Shown: positions 46,142 to 55,756 of the stretch, in pieces
Layout: each line of letters starts with the position of its first letter
Numbering within the stretch: position 1 is the first letter of the stretch
NCBI RefSeq assembly: GCF_023109675.1
Contig: NZ_JALDUR010000002.1
Span: forward strand, 62,001-126,000
Source of the DNA: Streptococcus parasanguinis
GTDB taxonomy: Bacteria > Bacillota > Bacilli > Lactobacillales > Streptococcaceae
Length of the DNA stretch: 64,000 bases
Direction of reading: 5' to 3'
Position numbers and translations under genes: made by a program
Notes under the pieces: generated by a model
What the model was told of the DNA's origin: nothing
Seen by the model: only the letters and a program-made list of their open reading frames with translations
Database searches by the model: none

Positions 46142-47240
46142 ATGACCAATACTCATCTTACCACAAACGAACTTAATGATAGAGGCTTACTATCAAGAAA
46201 ACATAAAAGTTTCAGATATTGTGACTTCACTTGGCAGATCAAAACAGACAATCTACAATGTCATCAACTATCTGAAAGAGGGACACTCTGTTTATGATTA
46301 CTATAACTGATATAAAATCAATAAGAAACGCTGTGGCAGGAATAAAACCAGTCTTGCGCAATCAGAAATAGATTTTATCCAAACTCATTTAGAACAAAAT
46401 TAGAGCCTTGATGTCATTAAAGGAACTTATCCAGATAGGGTTTCTTGTTCTATGAGAACTCTCTATCGACTAGCAGACCGTGGTATTCTAAAGAAAGAGG
46501 ATCTCCCTTGGAAAGGCAAAAGAAAACCAAATGGTCATAGCGAAAAACGAGGAAAACAAGCGTTGCGCAGAGATTTGCGTGAGAGAGCAGACAGTTATCC
46601 TAATTTTAAGACGGAATTCGGTCATCTAGAAGGGGATACAATTGTGGGAGAAAAACACAAAAGAGCAGTCATTACCATAGTAGAACGCTGCTCAATAGCC
46701 ATCATCACACTGAAAACCAATGGACGGAAAGCAAGTGATATTGAAGCCTCCATCAATCAATGGTTGTCTCAAGTTCCCAGTCATCTCTTTAAGGCGATAA
46801 CTTTTGATTGTGGGAAAGAATTTTCTAATTAGAAATCTATTTCGAATGAACATGACATTGATATTTACTTTGCGGATCCAGGATGTCCTGGTCAACGAGG
46901 TCTAAATGAACATTCTAATGGCTTATTAAGACGAAACGGATTACCGAAACAAATGGATTTTACGAATATTTCTCAAAATTATGAGAGTGGGACAGAAATC
47001 GGTAATTTGTTAGAATTCGATTTCGTCGTCCCACCTCCGCACAGTTGAGTAGGGCTGTAAAAGCTGATGAAATCAGCGTAGTAGAGCCTACTCAACCACT
47101 GCATCTTGCTCGACAATCCAAAGACAATTGAGAGGCTAGGACTTTTGTCCCAGCCTCAAGAAATAGAATTCCTAGGAAATCATTGAATTATCAATCACCC
47201 TACCAAGTTTTTCTGGGTTACTTGAAAAGTCTAACTTAAT
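46142..47240 (+). pseudogene. IS30-family transposase, frameshifted, with stops and interrupted
   Basis: Begins MTNTHLTTNEL at 46142, shifts frame near 46175 into AYYQENIKVSDIVTSLGRSK (helix-turn-helix), then has in-frame stops near 46308, 46400 and 46830. The DDE catalytic core is readable: GHLEGDTIVGEK (first Asp), ITFDCGKEFSN (second Asp), and FADPGCPGQRGLNEHSNGLLRR (Glu). After QMDFTNISQ the 175-bp repeat intervenes, and the C-terminal RNRIPRKSLNYQSP reappears at 47163. It cannot produce an active transposase. Confidence 0.88.
46983..47157 (-). repeat. 175-bp three-hairpin repeat, copy 3 (inverted, inside IS30 transposase)
   Basis: Reverse complement of copies 1 and 2 over exactly 175 bases, from GAGAGTGGGACAG to GTCCCAGCCTC. 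The left hairpin GAGGCTGGGAC-AAAA-GTCCTAGCCTC is complete in this copy. It splits the transposase coding sequence, so it arrived after the IS. Confidence 0.92.
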
Positions 47241-47268
47241 TTGACAATTTAGGAGAATAAATATCGAA

Positions 47269-50232
47269 ATGGATAAAAAAATGACTAAATTAATATCAGT
47301 AGTTGTGACATGCTACAACCATGAAAATTACATTGAACAATGTTTGCGAAGTATTTTTAACCAAACCTATCGTAACATTGAATTAATTGTTCTTGATGAT
47401 GGTTCGACAGATTCTTCCTCAGAAGTTATTCAGGAGGTTTTGAAAGAATCGCCTTTTGTGACGATATTTGAATCTCACGAAAATATAGGTGTTGTGAGAA
47501 CAAGGAATAAAGGACTCAATCTTTTAAATGGGGACTATTTTTTATTCGTAGATAGTGATGATTTCTTGGATGATAGATATGTAGAGGAGTTATATGATTG
47601 TGCGAATAATCATCAAGCTGATATAGTGTATTGTGATTTATACAATTTTGAAAAAGATGAAACCTATTTAAAAGCACAAGAGTTTGATTTACATAACTTA
47701 TTGGAATCAAACTATATTTCAAACTGTTCTTTAGTAAAAAAAACAATATTAAAGGGTATCTATTATGATGAAAAACTTTCAGGGAAAAAACTTGAAGACT
47801 ATGATTTTTTCTTGAACCTCATTATTAATAATGGTGCTAAAGCAGTATATCAGCCGAATACCAAGCTTAATTATCGCGTTTTTGAGAAAGATTCGATTTC
47901 AAAAAGGGACTCCGTACGATATCATTATGAGATCTATCTCGAAGTTCTTGAGAAATATCTGGATAGGCTTCCTCATGACATTTATCAAGCAGTTTGTGAT
48001 AATCTCATGACTTTAGAAGATCGTTTAGAAAGTTTAATAAGTCACCATAATGATGTTTCTGAATATGTAAAAGAATTACAAAGAAAGCAGAAACAGCTTA
48101 ATCGTAAGAGTCAAACGCAAGTAGTAGAATTGAAAGAGGCTCGTAAAGAGATACAACTGATTCGAAGTTCTCTTTCGTATCGTATAGGGAATTCTCTGAT
48201 TAAACCTATTAAAATCACGAAGGTTTTATTAAAAAATCCACGAAAAATCAAGTCTTATTTAAATGCTACAAAGGATAAAATTGTTAGATTACGTCGTCAT
48301 GTGACCCCACTTAAGGTTCGTCGGTTACGTCGTCTTAGAAATAGTCAACGGTCTGCTCTGTCATTTACTGGTAAAAGAGCGCTAGTCTATGTCATTTTCG
48401 AATCTGAAAATCGGTTGCAAGAATACAAATTACGTTTTTTACAGGCCTTGTTCTCGTTGGTGGATGATGTCATTGTTGTTGTAAACGGTCAGCTTCATGT
48501 TGAAGATATCAATACACTTGAACCCTATGGACAAGTTTTGACTCGTGACAATAAGGGATATGACACAGCAGCCTTTAGAGAGGGGATCTTTGTTCTTGGT
48601 AAAGATAAGCTTAAAGATTATGATCAACTGTTCTTGGTCAATGATACCAATATTGGACCGATGAGGGATCTGTCTCAAGTTTGTCAAGAGATGACTGATA
48701 AGCATCTTGATTTCTGGGGTATTTCATTTGGAGAAGAGCAAGAAGATGTTACTAAGGAGAACCCATACGGCTATATTCCTAAGCACCTTCAGTCGTATTT
48801 TCTAGTTATTGAAAAGCTCATGTTAAATGATGATGCTTTTTATGAATATTGGACACATTTGACAGACACAGATTCTCGCGATAAGGCTATTGGTCGACAT
48901 GAGACACGTTTTACCAAGTATTTTTCTGATTTAGGTTATCGTTTCGATGCTGTGGTGCATGAATACGAAGATTCTGCTATGTATATTCACCCGTTGAGGA
49001 TGCTTAAAGCAGGTAGCCCTTTGGTCAAATACACAGCTTTGAAAAATTATGATGAGGATCAATTCTTGTGGCAAGGTCTTGAGCGTGAGTCAGAAGTTCC
49101 AGATTTGCTAGAGTATGTTGCTGAGAAGACAGATTACCCAGTGTCAATTTTGCAAGATATTGTCAATAAATTCAAAGCTGTTCCTCGTGAACAATATATT
49201 TTATTGATTGATGGTGTTGAAAATATTATTCCACAATGTACGCGCTATCGTGTTTTAAATAAAGCAGAGCAATTACGTAAGCATGGCTTTGAAGTTATGG
49301 TTACTAACTTATCAGATTTTCAATTGTCAATGGCCCAAAATGCTAGTCATATTATTATCTATCGTTCTCCAATCTCGCCTGAACTACTGCGCTTATGTCA
49401 TATGGCTCAAGATTATGGTAAACCGATTTTTTATGATATTGATGATTTAGTCTTTGATACGGTTTATACAGATCAATTGAGTTATACGCAAGGGTTGAAT
49501 TCGGTTGAAAAAGGAAACTATGATGCAGGTGTTCGAAATTATGGCTATATGCTAGAAAACTGTGATGGTGCCATTACTTCGACTAACCAATTGCAGGAGG
49601 AGTTGTATAAGTACCAAAGTAAGGTTTTACTTAATCGCAACTTGGCTTCTGATGACTTAATCGCTATTAGTAGTCAATATATCAAAGATTACTCTCAAAC
49701 ATCTGATATTGTTAAGATTGGTTATTTCTCTGGTTCAATTAGTCATAATGAGAATTTTGAATTGATTAAACCAGCTATTAAGCAACTGCTTACAAAATAT
49801 AGCAATGTCCAATTACATATTGTCGGGATTCTCGATATCCCTCAGGATATGAAGCCCTTTGAAAATCAAATTGTAACTCACGATTATGTGGACTGGGATA
49901 AATTGCCTGCCTTGATTAGTGAGGTTGATATTAACCTAGCACCGCTTGTGGATTCTATCTTTAATCGTGCCAAATCTGAGATTAAGTGGATTGAAGCTGC
50001 TTTAGTGAAAGTACCAACAGTAGCAAGCAAGATAGGAGCTTTCTCGGATATGGTTATTGATGGTGAAACAGGTCTGTTAGCTACTGATGATCAGTGGTTT
50101 GACAAGCTAGAAGCTTTAGTTTTATCTCCAGAATTAAGACAAAACATAGCAGAATCAGCTTACCGAGCAGTCCTTGAAAATTGTACCTTAAGCAAGAAAG
50201 ATGAAATGGTGACTTATTTTGAACAAAATTAA
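47269..50232 (+). CDS. Three-module glycosyltransferase: GT2 - RgpF - GT4
   Basis: Cytoplasmic 987-residue protein with three glycosyltransferase-type modules. Module 1 (about 8-230): SVVVTCYNHENYIEQCLRSI, VLDDGSTDS and VDSDDFLD of a GT2. A charged helical linker (about 240-360) follows. Module 2 (about 366-620) is a rhamnan-synthesis RgpF domain: VYVIFESENRLQEYKLRFL, NKGYDTAAFREG, LVNDTNIGP, FWGISF. Module 3 (about 638-985): GT4-type, with KIGYFSGSISHNENFEL, the late glycine-rich and acidic region SEIKWIEAALVKVPTVAS. It resembles the GacG/RgpE-RgpF enzymes that extend polyrhamnose but carries an extra catalytic module. It follows the IS directly; AGGAG lies about 14 bases before the start. 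Confidence 0.85.
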   Translation: MDKKMTKLISVVVTCYNHENYIEQCLRSIFNQTYRNIELIVLDDGSTDSSSEVIQEVLKESPFVTIFESHENIGVVRTRNKGLNLLNGDYFLFVDSDDFLDDRYVEELYDCANNHQADIVYCDLYNFEKDETYLKAQEFDLHNLLESNYISNCSLVKKTILKGIYYDEKLSGKKLEDYDFFLNLIINNGAKAVYQPNTKLNYRVFEKDSISKRDSVRYHYEIYLEVLEKYLDRLPHDIYQAVCDNLMTLEDRLESLISHHNDVSEYVKELQRKQKQLNRKSQTQVVELKEARKEIQLIRSSLSYRIGNSLIKPIKITKVLLKNPRKIKSYLNATKDKIVRLRRHVTPLKVRRLRRLRNSQRSALSFTGKRALVYVIFESENRLQEYKLRFLQALFSLVDDVIVVVNGQLHVEDINTLEPYGQVLTRDNKGYDTAAFREGIFVLGKDKLKDYDQLFLVNDTNIGPMRDLSQVCQEMTDKHLDFWGISFGEEQEDVTKENPYGYIPKHLQSYFLVIEKLMLNDDAFYEYWTHLTDTDSRDKAIGRHETRFTKYFSDLGYRFDAVVHEYEDSAMYIHPLRMLKAGSPLVKYTALKNYDEDQFLWQGLERESEVPDLLEYVAEKTDYPVSILQDIVNKFKAVPREQYILLIDGVENIIPQCTRYRVLNKAEQLRKHGFEVMVTNLSDFQLSMAQNASHIIIYRSPISPELLRLCHMAQDYGKPIFYDIDDLVFDTVYTDQLSYTQGLNSVEKGNYDAGVRNYGYMLENCDGAITSTNQLQEELYKYQSKVLLNRNLASDDLIAISSQYIKDYSQTSDIVKIGYFSGSISHNENFELIKPAIKQLLTKYSNVQLHIVGILDIPQDMKPFENQIVTHDYVDWDKLPALISEVDINLAPLVDSIFNRAKSEIKWIEAALVKVPTVASKIGAFSDMVIDGETGLLATDDQWFDKLEALVLSPELRQNIAESAYRAVLENCTLSKKDEMVTYFEQN

Positions 50233-51520
50233 ACAAATAAAAGTTGAAAATTTATTTTTCATCTTAGCAACGATTTTTATTTTTTCATTTATGTTAGTAT
50301 TTCCAATTAATCGTGTGCCAGACGAAACAAACCACGCGCGTATGACTTGGGAAACTGTCCACAAACCAACTCTACAGTCCTTTAAATGGATGAACGAGAT
50401 TTCGAGTGATGCTCATGTAAACCCTACTGACTATGAAAAGGTTCTTAATAAAAAACTTGATATGGAAAAAGAACCGTATCAAGTCACTCTAAACCTTAAA
50501 TCTCTTTCCTTTCTTCCTCAGTTGGTTGGTATGACATTGGGAAGTTTGATAAAGCCAACAGTAGGCATGATAATCTATATGGGCAGAATTTTTAATGCCT
50601 TAGCTTATATTATAGGTGTCTTTTGTTTAATTAAATATTTTAAATATGGTAAACTAGCTCTATTCTTTATTTCGTTACAACCAATAATGGTTCAACAAGC
50701 ATCTTCTTTATCTTATGATGTAATGAATTATTTAGAAATCATGCTAGCAATTGGTTTTATAACGAATTTAGCATACAAAAAGACTTTTTCAAATAAAGAT
50801 GGATTTTTATTAGTACCTATATCGTTATTGCTTTTAGCTACTAAACCAAATAACTTTTTATTACTATGTCTTATTCCGTTTATACCATTAAATTTTGAAG
50901 GTGTCTTTAGTTTTTTAAATACGCCCTTAAGAGTAATTAAACAGACTATTTCAAAATTTAAGTATATGTTTTATTTAGTTTTATTACTTGCAATCTTCGC
51001 TGTTCTATATTATTTAATGAGAGATAACGGTGGAGTAATCCACTACATTCGGGTGTTGTCGAATACATTATTAAAACAACATATGAACGGTGACCTAAAT
51101 ACTATTTTGACAATAGGTATGTTTGGTTATTTTGGGAATTTCACTATTCAGCTTCCATTATGGCTTATTTTTGTAAATATTTGCATATTATTTCTTGTGT
51201 TTTTATCAAGCGAAGAATATTTCTTCACTAAAGATTTTGCAACTGTCTCTTCATTATTGTTTCCAATACAAGTGCTTGCAACTGTAACGGTCATGTATCT
51301 ACAATGGACACCTATAGTGTTAGGAAATGGGGCGAATATTTCTGTTGGAAGCCAGGGGAGATATTTCACTCCATTTCTCATCTTATTTTTGCCCATAATT
51401 GCAAATTTAGGTAACCTTAAAATTAAACAGCATAAGTTGCTAACTATTACTGTAGTTACCTTATTATTCAATTATCTGATTTCTCTTTACTTATTAATTC
51501 CATTTTATTGGGTATTTTAG
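50219..51520 (+). CDS. DUF2142 family multi-pass membrane protein
   Basis: Membrane protein of 433 residues with about 10 helices. The N-terminal loop FPINRVPDETNHARMTWE carries the PDExxH signature of DUF2142 proteins, which are found in polysaccharide loci and are suspected GT-C-type transferases. The large first external loop spans about 30-100. The start is TTG 50219, overlapping the preceding gene by 14 bases with no strong Shine-Dalgarno, so translation is probably coupled. Very AT-rich. Function not established. Confidence 0.75.
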   Translation: MNKIKQIKVENLFFILATIFIFSFMLVFPINRVPDETNHARMTWETVHKPTLQSFKWMNEISSDAHVNPTDYEKVLNKKLDMEKEPYQVTLNLKSLSFLPQLVGMTLGSLIKPTVGMIIYMGRIFNALAYIIGVFCLIKYFKYGKLALFFISLQPIMVQQASSLSYDVMNYLEIMLAIGFITNLAYKKTFSNKDGFLLVPISLLLLATKPNNFLLLCLIPFIPLNFEGVFSFLNTPLRVIKQTISKFKYMFYLVLLLAIFAVLYYLMRDNGGVIHYIRVLSNTLLKQHMNGDLNTILTIGMFGYFGNFTIQLPLWLIFVNICILFLVFLSSEEYFFTKDFATVSSLLFPIQVLATVTVMYLQWTPIVLGNGANISVGSQGRYFTPFLILFLPIIANLGNLKIKQHKLLTITVVTLLFNYLISLYLLIPFYWVF

Positions 51521-51528
51521 GAGTTGCG

Positions 51529-52761
51529 ATGACTAAAACAATTTTATTTATTTCACCTACTGGAACAATGGATAATGGCGCCGAAATTTCAATTTTTAAT
51601 TTAATGAAATTTTTAGTTAGTAAAGGCTTTCGAGTCTTAAACGTTTTCCCTGATTATCGTGTACCAGTTCAAAAAAATTATTTGGAGCAGATGAAGAAAG
51701 CTGGAATTCAAGCTATTGGTATTCCAGCAGTTAAGTGGTGGTGGGAAGAAGCTCCAGGTGGATTACCTGGGACACATTATCAGCGAGTAAAAAGTTACGA
51801 GGATAATATTAAAAGAATTCGAGATATTTTGAATCAGAATAAAGTTGATTTAGTTATTAGTAACACAGCTAATGTCTTCCAAGGAGCTTTGGCTGCAGCT
51901 GAAGAAAATATTCGTCATTTTTGGCTAATTCATGAATTCCCTGAGGGAGAATTTGGTTATTATAAAGAAAAACTTGGATTTATTGAATATTATTCTGATC
52001 AAATTTTTGCTGTGTCTGGTTCTTTGCAAAAGGAATTATCACAATTATTAACTGATAAGAATATTTTAAGTTTTATACCATACTCTGAAATAAGTGGTAC
52101 AAATTTAAAAACCTCTAATTCTCATAGGATTATTCAGATTGGAAGAATAACTGAAAATAAAAATCAGTTGGAATTAATCAAAGCTTTTCACAATTTAAAT
52201 ATTTCAAATATTCCATTGATATTTATTGGTGCAGAAGATGAAGAATATGCAAAAAGATGTAAAGATTATGTAAAAAATAATAGCATTCAAAATGTTCATT
52301 TCATAGGTTTTCTTGAAAAACCTTGGGAATTTTTAACCGATAAAGATATATGTGTATTTACGTCAAAAATAGAAACGTTTGGAATGGTATATATTGAAGC
52401 ACTAATAAATAGCATTCCAACAATTGTATCGAATAACAAGGGATATAGATCTGTTAAAGACCTCTTTATACAAGGAGAAATGTACTGCTTGGGCGATATA
52501 CCTGATTTATCAAGACATATCTTAAATTTATTGACAAATTTTTCTATGAAGAAAAATGAAATGGTACAAAATAAAGAAAAAATAACAGCAATATACAATT
52601 TAGAAAATGCTTATAAGTGTATATTGAAACATGTAAATGAGGATGTAGAGATTAATGTAAAAGAAAAAGATAAATTTTTAAATATTAAGGGTGTAAAATC
52701 ATCTAAAATTGATGTATTTAAAAATTTTATTAAAAAATTATTTGTATTAAAAAAGTTATAG
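51529..52761 (+). CDS. Family 4 glycosyltransferase
   Basis: GT-B enzyme of 410 residues. N-terminal donor-free domain LFISPTGTMDNGAEISIFNL; C-terminal domain begins near RIIQIGRITENKNQLELIKAF and contains the GT4 hallmark FGMVYIEALINSIPTIVSN (E-x7-E-like). ATG 51529 follows TTAGGAG. The extension after residue 350 is Lys/Glu-rich and may be membrane-associating. The sugar is unknown. It is AT-rich, and a change in composition is visible at the following rgpA. Confidence 0.83.
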   Translation: MTKTILFISPTGTMDNGAEISIFNLMKFLVSKGFRVLNVFPDYRVPVQKNYLEQMKKAGIQAIGIPAVKWWWEEAPGGLPGTHYQRVKSYEDNIKRIRDILNQNKVDLVISNTANVFQGALAAAEENIRHFWLIHEFPEGEFGYYKEKLGFIEYYSDQIFAVSGSLQKELSQLLTDKNILSFIPYSEISGTNLKTSNSHRIIQIGRITENKNQLELIKAFHNLNISNIPLIFIGAEDEEYAKRCKDYVKNNSIQNVHFIGFLEKPWEFLTDKDICVFTSKIETFGMVYIEALINSIPTIVSNNKGYRSVKDLFIQGEMYCLGDIPDLSRHILNLLTNFSMKKNEMVQNKEKITAIYNLENAYKCILKHVNEDVEINVKEKDKFLNIKGVKSSKIDVFKNFIKKLFVLKKL

Positions 52762-52817
52762 AATGATTGCAGACAAATACCGTCACTACAAAATGGTTAT
52801 ACAAGCTTTCTTTAAAA

Positions 52818-52826
52818 TGGTATAAT
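52818..52826 (+). promoter_or_regulatory. Extended -10 promoter of the rgpA-gacH-like operon
   Basis: TGGTATAAT, 34 bases before the rgpA ATG. Downstream genes to 59496 are overlapping or nearly so, making one operon. Confidence 0.75.
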
Positions 52827-52860
52827 TGAATAGACTGTGAATGATCTGAAAGGGAACTCT

Positions 52861-54009
52861 ATGCAACACGTTTTTATTATCGGAAGTCGTGGACTTCCGG
52901 CTCAATATGGTGGTTTTGAGACTTTTGTGGACCAATTGGTCTCGCATCAAGTATCTCCAGATATCCAGTACCATGTTGCTTGCCTTTCTAATGATCAAGC
53001 CTATCATCATTTTGACTACAAGGGTGTCGATTGTTTTACGATTAAAGCTCCGAAGCTTGGGCCTGCGCGTGTCATTGCCTATGATATGATGGCCATCAAC
53101 TACGCCTTGAAGCTTATTAAGAAACAAGGAATTAAACAGCCGATTTTTTATGTCTTGGGCAATACAATCGGAGCCTTTGTGGCACCTTTTGCGCGCAAGA
53201 TACATAAAATGGGTGGTCAATTCTATATCAATCCAGATGGACTGGAGTGGAAGCGGGCCAAGTGGACCAAACCGATCCAAGCTTATCTCAAGTATTCTGA
53301 AAAAATCATGACACGCCATGCTGACTTGGTGATTTCTGACAACCCTGGTATTGAGTCCTATATAAAGGAAGCCTATCCTTGGTCCAAGACGACCTATATT
53401 GCCTACGGAACGGACCTATCTCCGACCAGCCTAAACAGTCAGGATAATAAGGTCCGAGAATTCTATCACAAGTGGAAGACTCAGGGAAAAAACTATTACC
53501 TAATTTTGGGCCGTTTTGTCCCAGAAAATAATTATGAGACCGCCATTCGTGAATTTATGGCCTCTTCCACCAAACGGGATTTGGTGATCATTTGTAACCA
53601 GGAAGGCAATCCTTATTTTGAGGAGCTCCGAGATCGAACTGGATTTGATCAGGATCCTCGTGTTAAGTTTGTAGGAACGGTCTATGATCAAGACCTGTTG
53701 AAGTATATCCGTAAAGAAGCCTTTGCCTATATCCATGGTCATGAAGTGGGCGGAACCAATCCAGGTCTCTTAGAGGCTCTTGCTCACACAGATCTGAATT
53801 TAGTTTTAGGAGTCTCCTTTAACCAAACGGTCGCTAAGGATTCGGCTCAATATTGGACTAAAGAAACTGGAAATTTGGCGCATTTGATTGATCGGGTTGA
53901 TTCTTTAGAAGATGTATCTGAATGGGGTCAACGTGCCAAGGACAATATGAAGCAAAACTTTACCTGGGAAAAAATTGTAGGTGAGTACGAGGAATTATTC
54001 TTATCATGA
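52861..54009 (+). CDS. rgpA: Rhamnosyltransferase RgpA/GacB (Cps2T-like), GT4
   Basis: Transfers the first L-rhamnose to the lipid-linked GlcNAc that primes the rhamnan. The 382-residue GT-B fold begins HVFIIGSRGLPAQYGGFETF (the DUF1972-type N-terminus of Cps2T/RgpA) and has FYINPDGLEWKRAKW and the C-terminal hallmark HEVGGTNPGLLEALAH. ATG 52861 has GAAAGGGA upstream; the frame continues to 52837. Codon use is that of the core chromosome, unlike the AT-rich gene before it. The stop overlaps rgpB by four bases. Confidence 0.92.
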   Translation: MQHVFIIGSRGLPAQYGGFETFVDQLVSHQVSPDIQYHVACLSNDQAYHHFDYKGVDCFTIKAPKLGPARVIAYDMMAINYALKLIKKQGIKQPIFYVLGNTIGAFVAPFARKIHKMGGQFYINPDGLEWKRAKWTKPIQAYLKYSEKIMTRHADLVISDNPGIESYIKEAYPWSKTTYIAYGTDLSPTSLNSQDNKVREFYHKWKTQGKNYYLILGRFVPENNYETAIREFMASSTKRDLVIICNQEGNPYFEELRDRTGFDQDPRVKFVGTVYDQDLLKYIRKEAFAYIHGHEVGGTNPGLLEALAHTDLNLVLGVSFNQTVAKDSAQYWTKETGNLAHLIDRVDSLEDVSEWGQRAKDNMKQNFTWEKIVGEYEELFLS

Positions 54010-54947
54010 AAGTAAATATCTTGTTGTCCACCTATAATGGTGAACAGTATCTAAAAGAGCAGGTCAAAAGTATCCAAGACCAGACCTATCAAGACTGGCA
54101 ACTCTTGATCCGAGATGATGGATCGACAGATGGTACGGTGGAGATCATTCAAGAGTTGGTGGCCCAGGATGAGCGCATTCGCTTTATCAACCAAGGAGCT
54201 ATCGAAAATCTCGGTGTTATCAAGAGCTTCCATGCGCTTCTGAAATATGAAAAAGCTGATCTTTATTGCTTCAGTGACCAAGATGATGTCTGGCTTCCTG
54301 AAAAGATTGCTCTTCAAGTAGCAGAAGCGGCCAAGCATCCTCAAGAAGTGCCTTTGCTGGTCTACACCGATTTAAAAGTGGTCGATGAAAACTTGAATGT
54401 TCAACATGAGAGCATGATTCGTACCCAGTCTGATCATGCCAATACAGAACTGATTCAAGAGTTGACGGAAAATACGGTAACTGGCGGAGTGGCCATGATT
54501 AACCACGCGCTGGCTGACTTATGGACAGGTCAAGAAAAACATGCGCTCCTTATGCATGATTGGTATTTGGCCTTGTTGGCAACTGCCTTTGGGAAGCTCA
54601 TCTATATCGATCAGCCAACAGAATTGTACCGGCAGCACAGTAGCAACGTTCTGGGTGCTCGTACCCTTAGAAAACGGGTCAAAAACTGGGTTCGCCCTCA
54701 TATTCTTTTTGCTAAGTACTGGAATCTCATTGAGTCCAGTCAAGAACAAGCAAAAAATCTATTGGATCTGCCTGTCAGTCTCCAAAATAAAGAAATCATT
54801 GAAAACTTTGTGACAATCATGGACGTCCCGTTCAAGGAACGTTTGGCTCGTATTCGCAAGTATGGTTATCGTAAGAACCGAGCCTTTCACACCTTTGTGT
54901 TTACCAGCTTGATTCTGACAAAGTTTGCATATCGAGGTAAAAAATAA
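54006..54947 (+). CDS. rgpB: Rhamnosyltransferase RgpB, GT2
   Basis: GT2 rhamnosyltransferase acting after RgpA in backbone synthesis. The 313 residues show NILLSTYNGEQYLKEQV, IRDDGSTDGT, the acceptor-side CFSDQDDVWLPEK with its metal-binding aspartates, and HDWYLALLATAFG. The gene overlaps rgpA (ATGA) and abuts rgpC (stop and start share a base). Conserved core composition. Confidence 0.93.
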   Translation: MKVNILLSTYNGEQYLKEQVKSIQDQTYQDWQLLIRDDGSTDGTVEIIQELVAQDERIRFINQGAIENLGVIKSFHALLKYEKADLYCFSDQDDVWLPEKIALQVAEAAKHPQEVPLLVYTDLKVVDENLNVQHESMIRTQSDHANTELIQELTENTVTGGVAMINHALADLWTGQEKHALLMHDWYLALLATAFGKLIYIDQPTELYRQHSSNVLGARTLRKRVKNWVRPHILFAKYWNLIESSQEQAKNLLDLPVSLQNKEIIENFVTIMDVPFKERLARIRKYGYRKNRAFHTFVFTSLILTKFAYRGKK

Positions 54948-55756
54948 TGTTTGACGTTTTTAGTCAGAAAAATCGAATTTTATTACGAGAGTTAATCAAA
55001 ACAGACTTTAAATTACGCTACCAAGGATCAGCGATCGGTTATCTTTGGTCTATTTTAAAGCCCCTGATGATGTTTAGTATCATGTATGTGGTATTTGTTC
55101 GCTTCTTAAGATTTGATGATGGAACACCGCATTATGCTGTTGGATTGCTTTTATCAATGATCTTTTGGACGTTCTTTACGGAAGCAACAAATATGGGAAT
55201 GTTGTCTATTGTTTCAAGAGGAGATTTGCTACGCAAATTGAATTTTCCTAAGCAAACAATTGTTGTCTCTTCAGTTTTTGGAGCTGCAATTAATTTTTCT
55301 ATTAATCTTTTAGTAGTAATTGTATTTGCTCTCATAAATAATGTTTCATTTGGTATTCATTCTCTAATAATTATTCCTTTATTTATTGAGATGTTGATCT
55401 TAGCTATGGGGTGTGCATTTATCCTATCGGCCTTATTTGTTAAATATCGAGATATTGGTCCGGTTTGGGAAGTTGTTCTTCAAGCAGGTATGTACGCCAG
55501 TCCTATTATTTATTCGATTACCTATTTATTGCAACGAAATCATTTGGCAGTTGCTAAAATGTTGATGATGAATCCAATAGCTCAAATGCTACAAGATATG
55601 CGTCATTTTATTATTGATCCAGTTAATCCACGTGGTTGGGATATCTTTGATAATAAAATGATAGCTTGTATTCCATATTGTATTCCAGTATTCATTTTTG
55701 TGATTGGTTTGATTGTATTCAATAAAAATTCGAAACGATTTGCGGAGATTTTATAA
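54947..55756 (+). CDS. rgpC: Polysaccharide ABC exporter permease RgpC
   Basis: Membrane half of the rhamnan exporter, ABC-2 type, 269 residues, six helices. The N-terminal cytoplasmic segment RELIKTDFKLRYQGSAIGYLWSILKP is the family signature. It pairs with RgpD to flip lipid-linked polyrhamnose to the outside. It shares one base with both neighbours. AT-rich relative to rgpB, marking a composition break at about 54950. Confidence 0.93.
   Translation: MFDVFSQKNRILLRELIKTDFKLRYQGSAIGYLWSILKPLMMFSIMYVVFVRFLRFDDGTPHYAVGLLLSMIFWTFFTEATNMGMLSIVSRGDLLRKLNFPKQTIVVSSVFGAAINFSINLLVVIVFALINNVSFGIHSLIIIPLFIEMLILAMGCAFILSALFVKYRDIGPVWEVVLQAGMYASPIIYSITYLLQRNHLAVAKMLMMNPIAQMLQDMRHFIIDPVNPRGWDIFDNKMIACIPYCIPVFIFVIGLIVFNKNSKRFAEIL

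Larger units (their letters stand above)
46057..47251 (+). mobile_element. Degenerate IS30-family insertion sequence
   Basis: Imperfect terminal inverted repeats delimit it: AATTTGTAAAATTAAGCTAG at 46057 and its counterpart ending at 47251 (reverse complement AAATTGTCAAATTAAGTTAG). Between them lies a broken IS30-type transposase, itself interrupted by the third 175-bp repeat. Without the repeat the element is about 1.02 kb, a normal IS30-family size. No clear target duplication is visible. The element separates rmlD and the accessory genes from the large glycosyltransferase. Confidence 0.8.

Noticed and set aside
46962-46969. TACGAATA, the core of the streptococcal ComX (SigX) box
   Set aside because: It lies inside the degenerate IS30 transposase coding sequence, with no competence gene downstream.
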